Assembly (NCBI GenBank): GCA_015057555.1 | Contig: SVEC01000002.1 | Span: 124,001-188,000, forward strand | Direction of reading: 5' to 3' | Origin: Lachnospiraceae bacterium | GTDB lineage: Bacteria > Bacillota > Clostridia > Lachnospirales > Lachnospiraceae | Length of the DNA stretch: 64,000 nucleotides | Part shown: one piece after another, positions 63,248 to 64,000 of the stretch | How the letters are laid out: every line of letters starts with the position of its first letter | Numbering within the stretch: the first letter of the stretch is position 1 | The notes under the pieces: model-generated | What the model was told of the DNA's origin: nothing | What the model saw: the letters and a program-made list of their open reading frames with translations, nothing else | Databases searched by the model: none | Position numbers and translations under genes: made by a program

Positions 63248-64000
63248 TTATTTTGTCTTCTTTTTCTTGAATACGGAAATGGAAAGCGGTGGAACAGTTA
63301 CAGAAATATAATGCTCCTGACCGTCTATTTCATCCTTTTTAGCCTGCTTAGCAGTTTTATTATTCCTACCCTCACCGCCAAACTTTGCATTGTCAGATGA
63401 GAATATCTCCTGCCAGCTGCCACCTGAAGGTGTTGCAAGCTTATAAGCCTTATGAGCAATAGGAGTAAAGTTACAGATAATTACAAGTGTATCCTCTTCC
63501 TTCTTACCCCTTCTTATATATGAGAGAAGACTTGCATTTGCATTATTACAGTTAATCCACTGGAAACCTTCACTCTTTGAGTCAAGCTCGTAAAGGGCTG
63601 GCTCAGTCATATAAAGCTTATTTAACTCCTTAACATATCCTTGCATATACACATGTGCATCAAATTCAAATAGTGACCAATCAACCTCAGACGCCTCATT
63701 AAACTCAGCAAACTGAGCAATCTCCTGTCCCATAAAGAGTAGTTTTTTACCCGGATGAGTCATCATATGTCCATATGCAACTCTAAGATTTGAGAACTTA
63801 TCCTCATAGCCACCTGGCATCTTAGAAATCATAGAGCCCTTCTCGTGAACAACCTCATCATGTGATAATACTAATACAAAATTCTCACTATATGCATACA
63901 CCATACTAAATGTTAATTCGTTATGATGATACTTTCTGTAAAGTGGATCAAGCTTAATGTACCCAAGGAAATCATTCATCCAACCCATGTTCCACTTGAA
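63248..64000 (-). CDS. glgB: 1,4-alpha-glucan branching enzyme GlgB, 3' part only
   Basis: The last ~250 codons of glgB; the 5' part lies beyond the right edge. The reading starts in KWNMGWMNDFLGYI and shows VLSHDEVVHEKGSMISKMPG, FMGQEIAQFAEFNEASEVDW and the C-terminal all-beta domain. GlgB makes alpha-1,6 branches in glycogen, here a storage polymer. The gene ends 70 bases before mscS on the same strand. A Lys-rich tail (KKKKTK) is unremarkable. Confidence 0.95.
   Translation of the reverse strand, partial: FKWNMGWMNDFLGYIKLDPLYRKYHHNELTFSMVYAYSENFVLVLSHDEVVHEKGSMISKMPGGYEDKFSNLRVAYGHMMTHPGKKLLFMGQEIAQFAEFNEASEVDWSLFEFDAHVYMQGYVKELNKLYMTEPALYELDSKSEGFQWINCNNANASLLSYIRRGKKEEDTLVIICNFTPIAHKAYKLATPSGGSWQEIFSSDNAKFGGEGRNNKTAKQAKKDEIDGQEHYISVTVPPLSISVFKKKKTK

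Noticed and set aside
1-64000. tRNA, rRNA, mobile elements
   Set aside because: No tRNA T-loop patterns, rRNA stretches, transposase or integrase of mobile type seen by eye; the only tyrosine recombinase looks like housekeeping XerD. A tRNA scan would settle the first point.

Overview
The window looks like chromosome from a low-GC, motile, Gram-positive member of the Clostridia, most probably Lachnospiraceae (Lachnospira/Eubacterium eligens, Roseburia or Butyrivibrio type). The reasons are the clostridial flagellar gene order with FliY, the neighbourhood dprA-topA-flgB, Gram-positive LexA and sigma-A style sites, Shine-Dalgarno sequences of the AGGAGG type, an AroE-AroK fusion and ChW-repeat surface proteins. 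The genus is an inference; no rRNA is present. Nearly every gene is on the minus strand; only the large activase, aroC, tmcAL and ylbJ are on the plus strand. I see no insertion sequence, prophage, CRISPR array, tRNA or rRNA, no broken gene, and no gene-free stretch longer than 300 bases.

Region by region (minus-strand order runs from high to low coordinates). 1-17.7 kb is the flagellar basal body/motor/export operon flgB-flgC-fliE-F-G-H-I-J-motE-like-fliK-flgD-TIGR02530-flgE-flbD-motA-motB-fliL-fliM-fliY-cheY-fliO-fliP-fliQ, cut by the left edge inside fliQ. It has a sigma-28-like promoter before flgB and a terminator followed by a sigma-A-like promoter between flgE and flbD. 17.9-29.8 kb holds topA, dprA, comM, a flavin reductase, a small alarmone synthetase, truA, the sporulation-type genes ytfJ (gerW) and ytfI-like, two unrecognised genes, a rhomboid-like membrane protein with a zinc finger, and a LysM protein. 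30-34.2 kb is one 1407-residue 2-hydroxyacyl-CoA dehydratase-activase-like protein on the plus strand.

34.2-45.6 kb begins with an EamA transporter and an HtrA protease, followed by a zinc-acquisition operon (znuC-znuB-lipoprotein-lipoprotein-Fur/Zur-znuA) whose promoter carries two candidate Zur boxes. Next come sfsA, two CobW-type GTPases (one with a C-terminal domain like that of a znu-operon lipoprotein, one with a long His/Cys repeat) and cysK. 45.8-51.7 kb carries shikimate-pathway genes (aroE-aroK fusion, aroC), rpsO with a structured leader, a ChW-repeat/transglutaminase surface protein and a XerC/D recombinase. 51.9-56.6 kb has a SpoIIM-like protein, a NUDIX hydrolase, RNase Y, recX and recA with LexA operators.

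56.6-64 kb has tmcAL and ylbJ on the plus strand, converging with an Asp-tailed coiled-coil gene, coaD, a membrane-anchored GH5 glucanase, a small membrane protein, an MscS channel and the 3' part of glgB, which runs off the right edge. The most unusual items are the shared CC-containing domain and metal-binding repeats of the zinc island, the paired GGA-bearing hairpins before flgE, the rpsO leader, and several places where a terminator overlaps or abuts the next gene's promoter or ribosome binding site.
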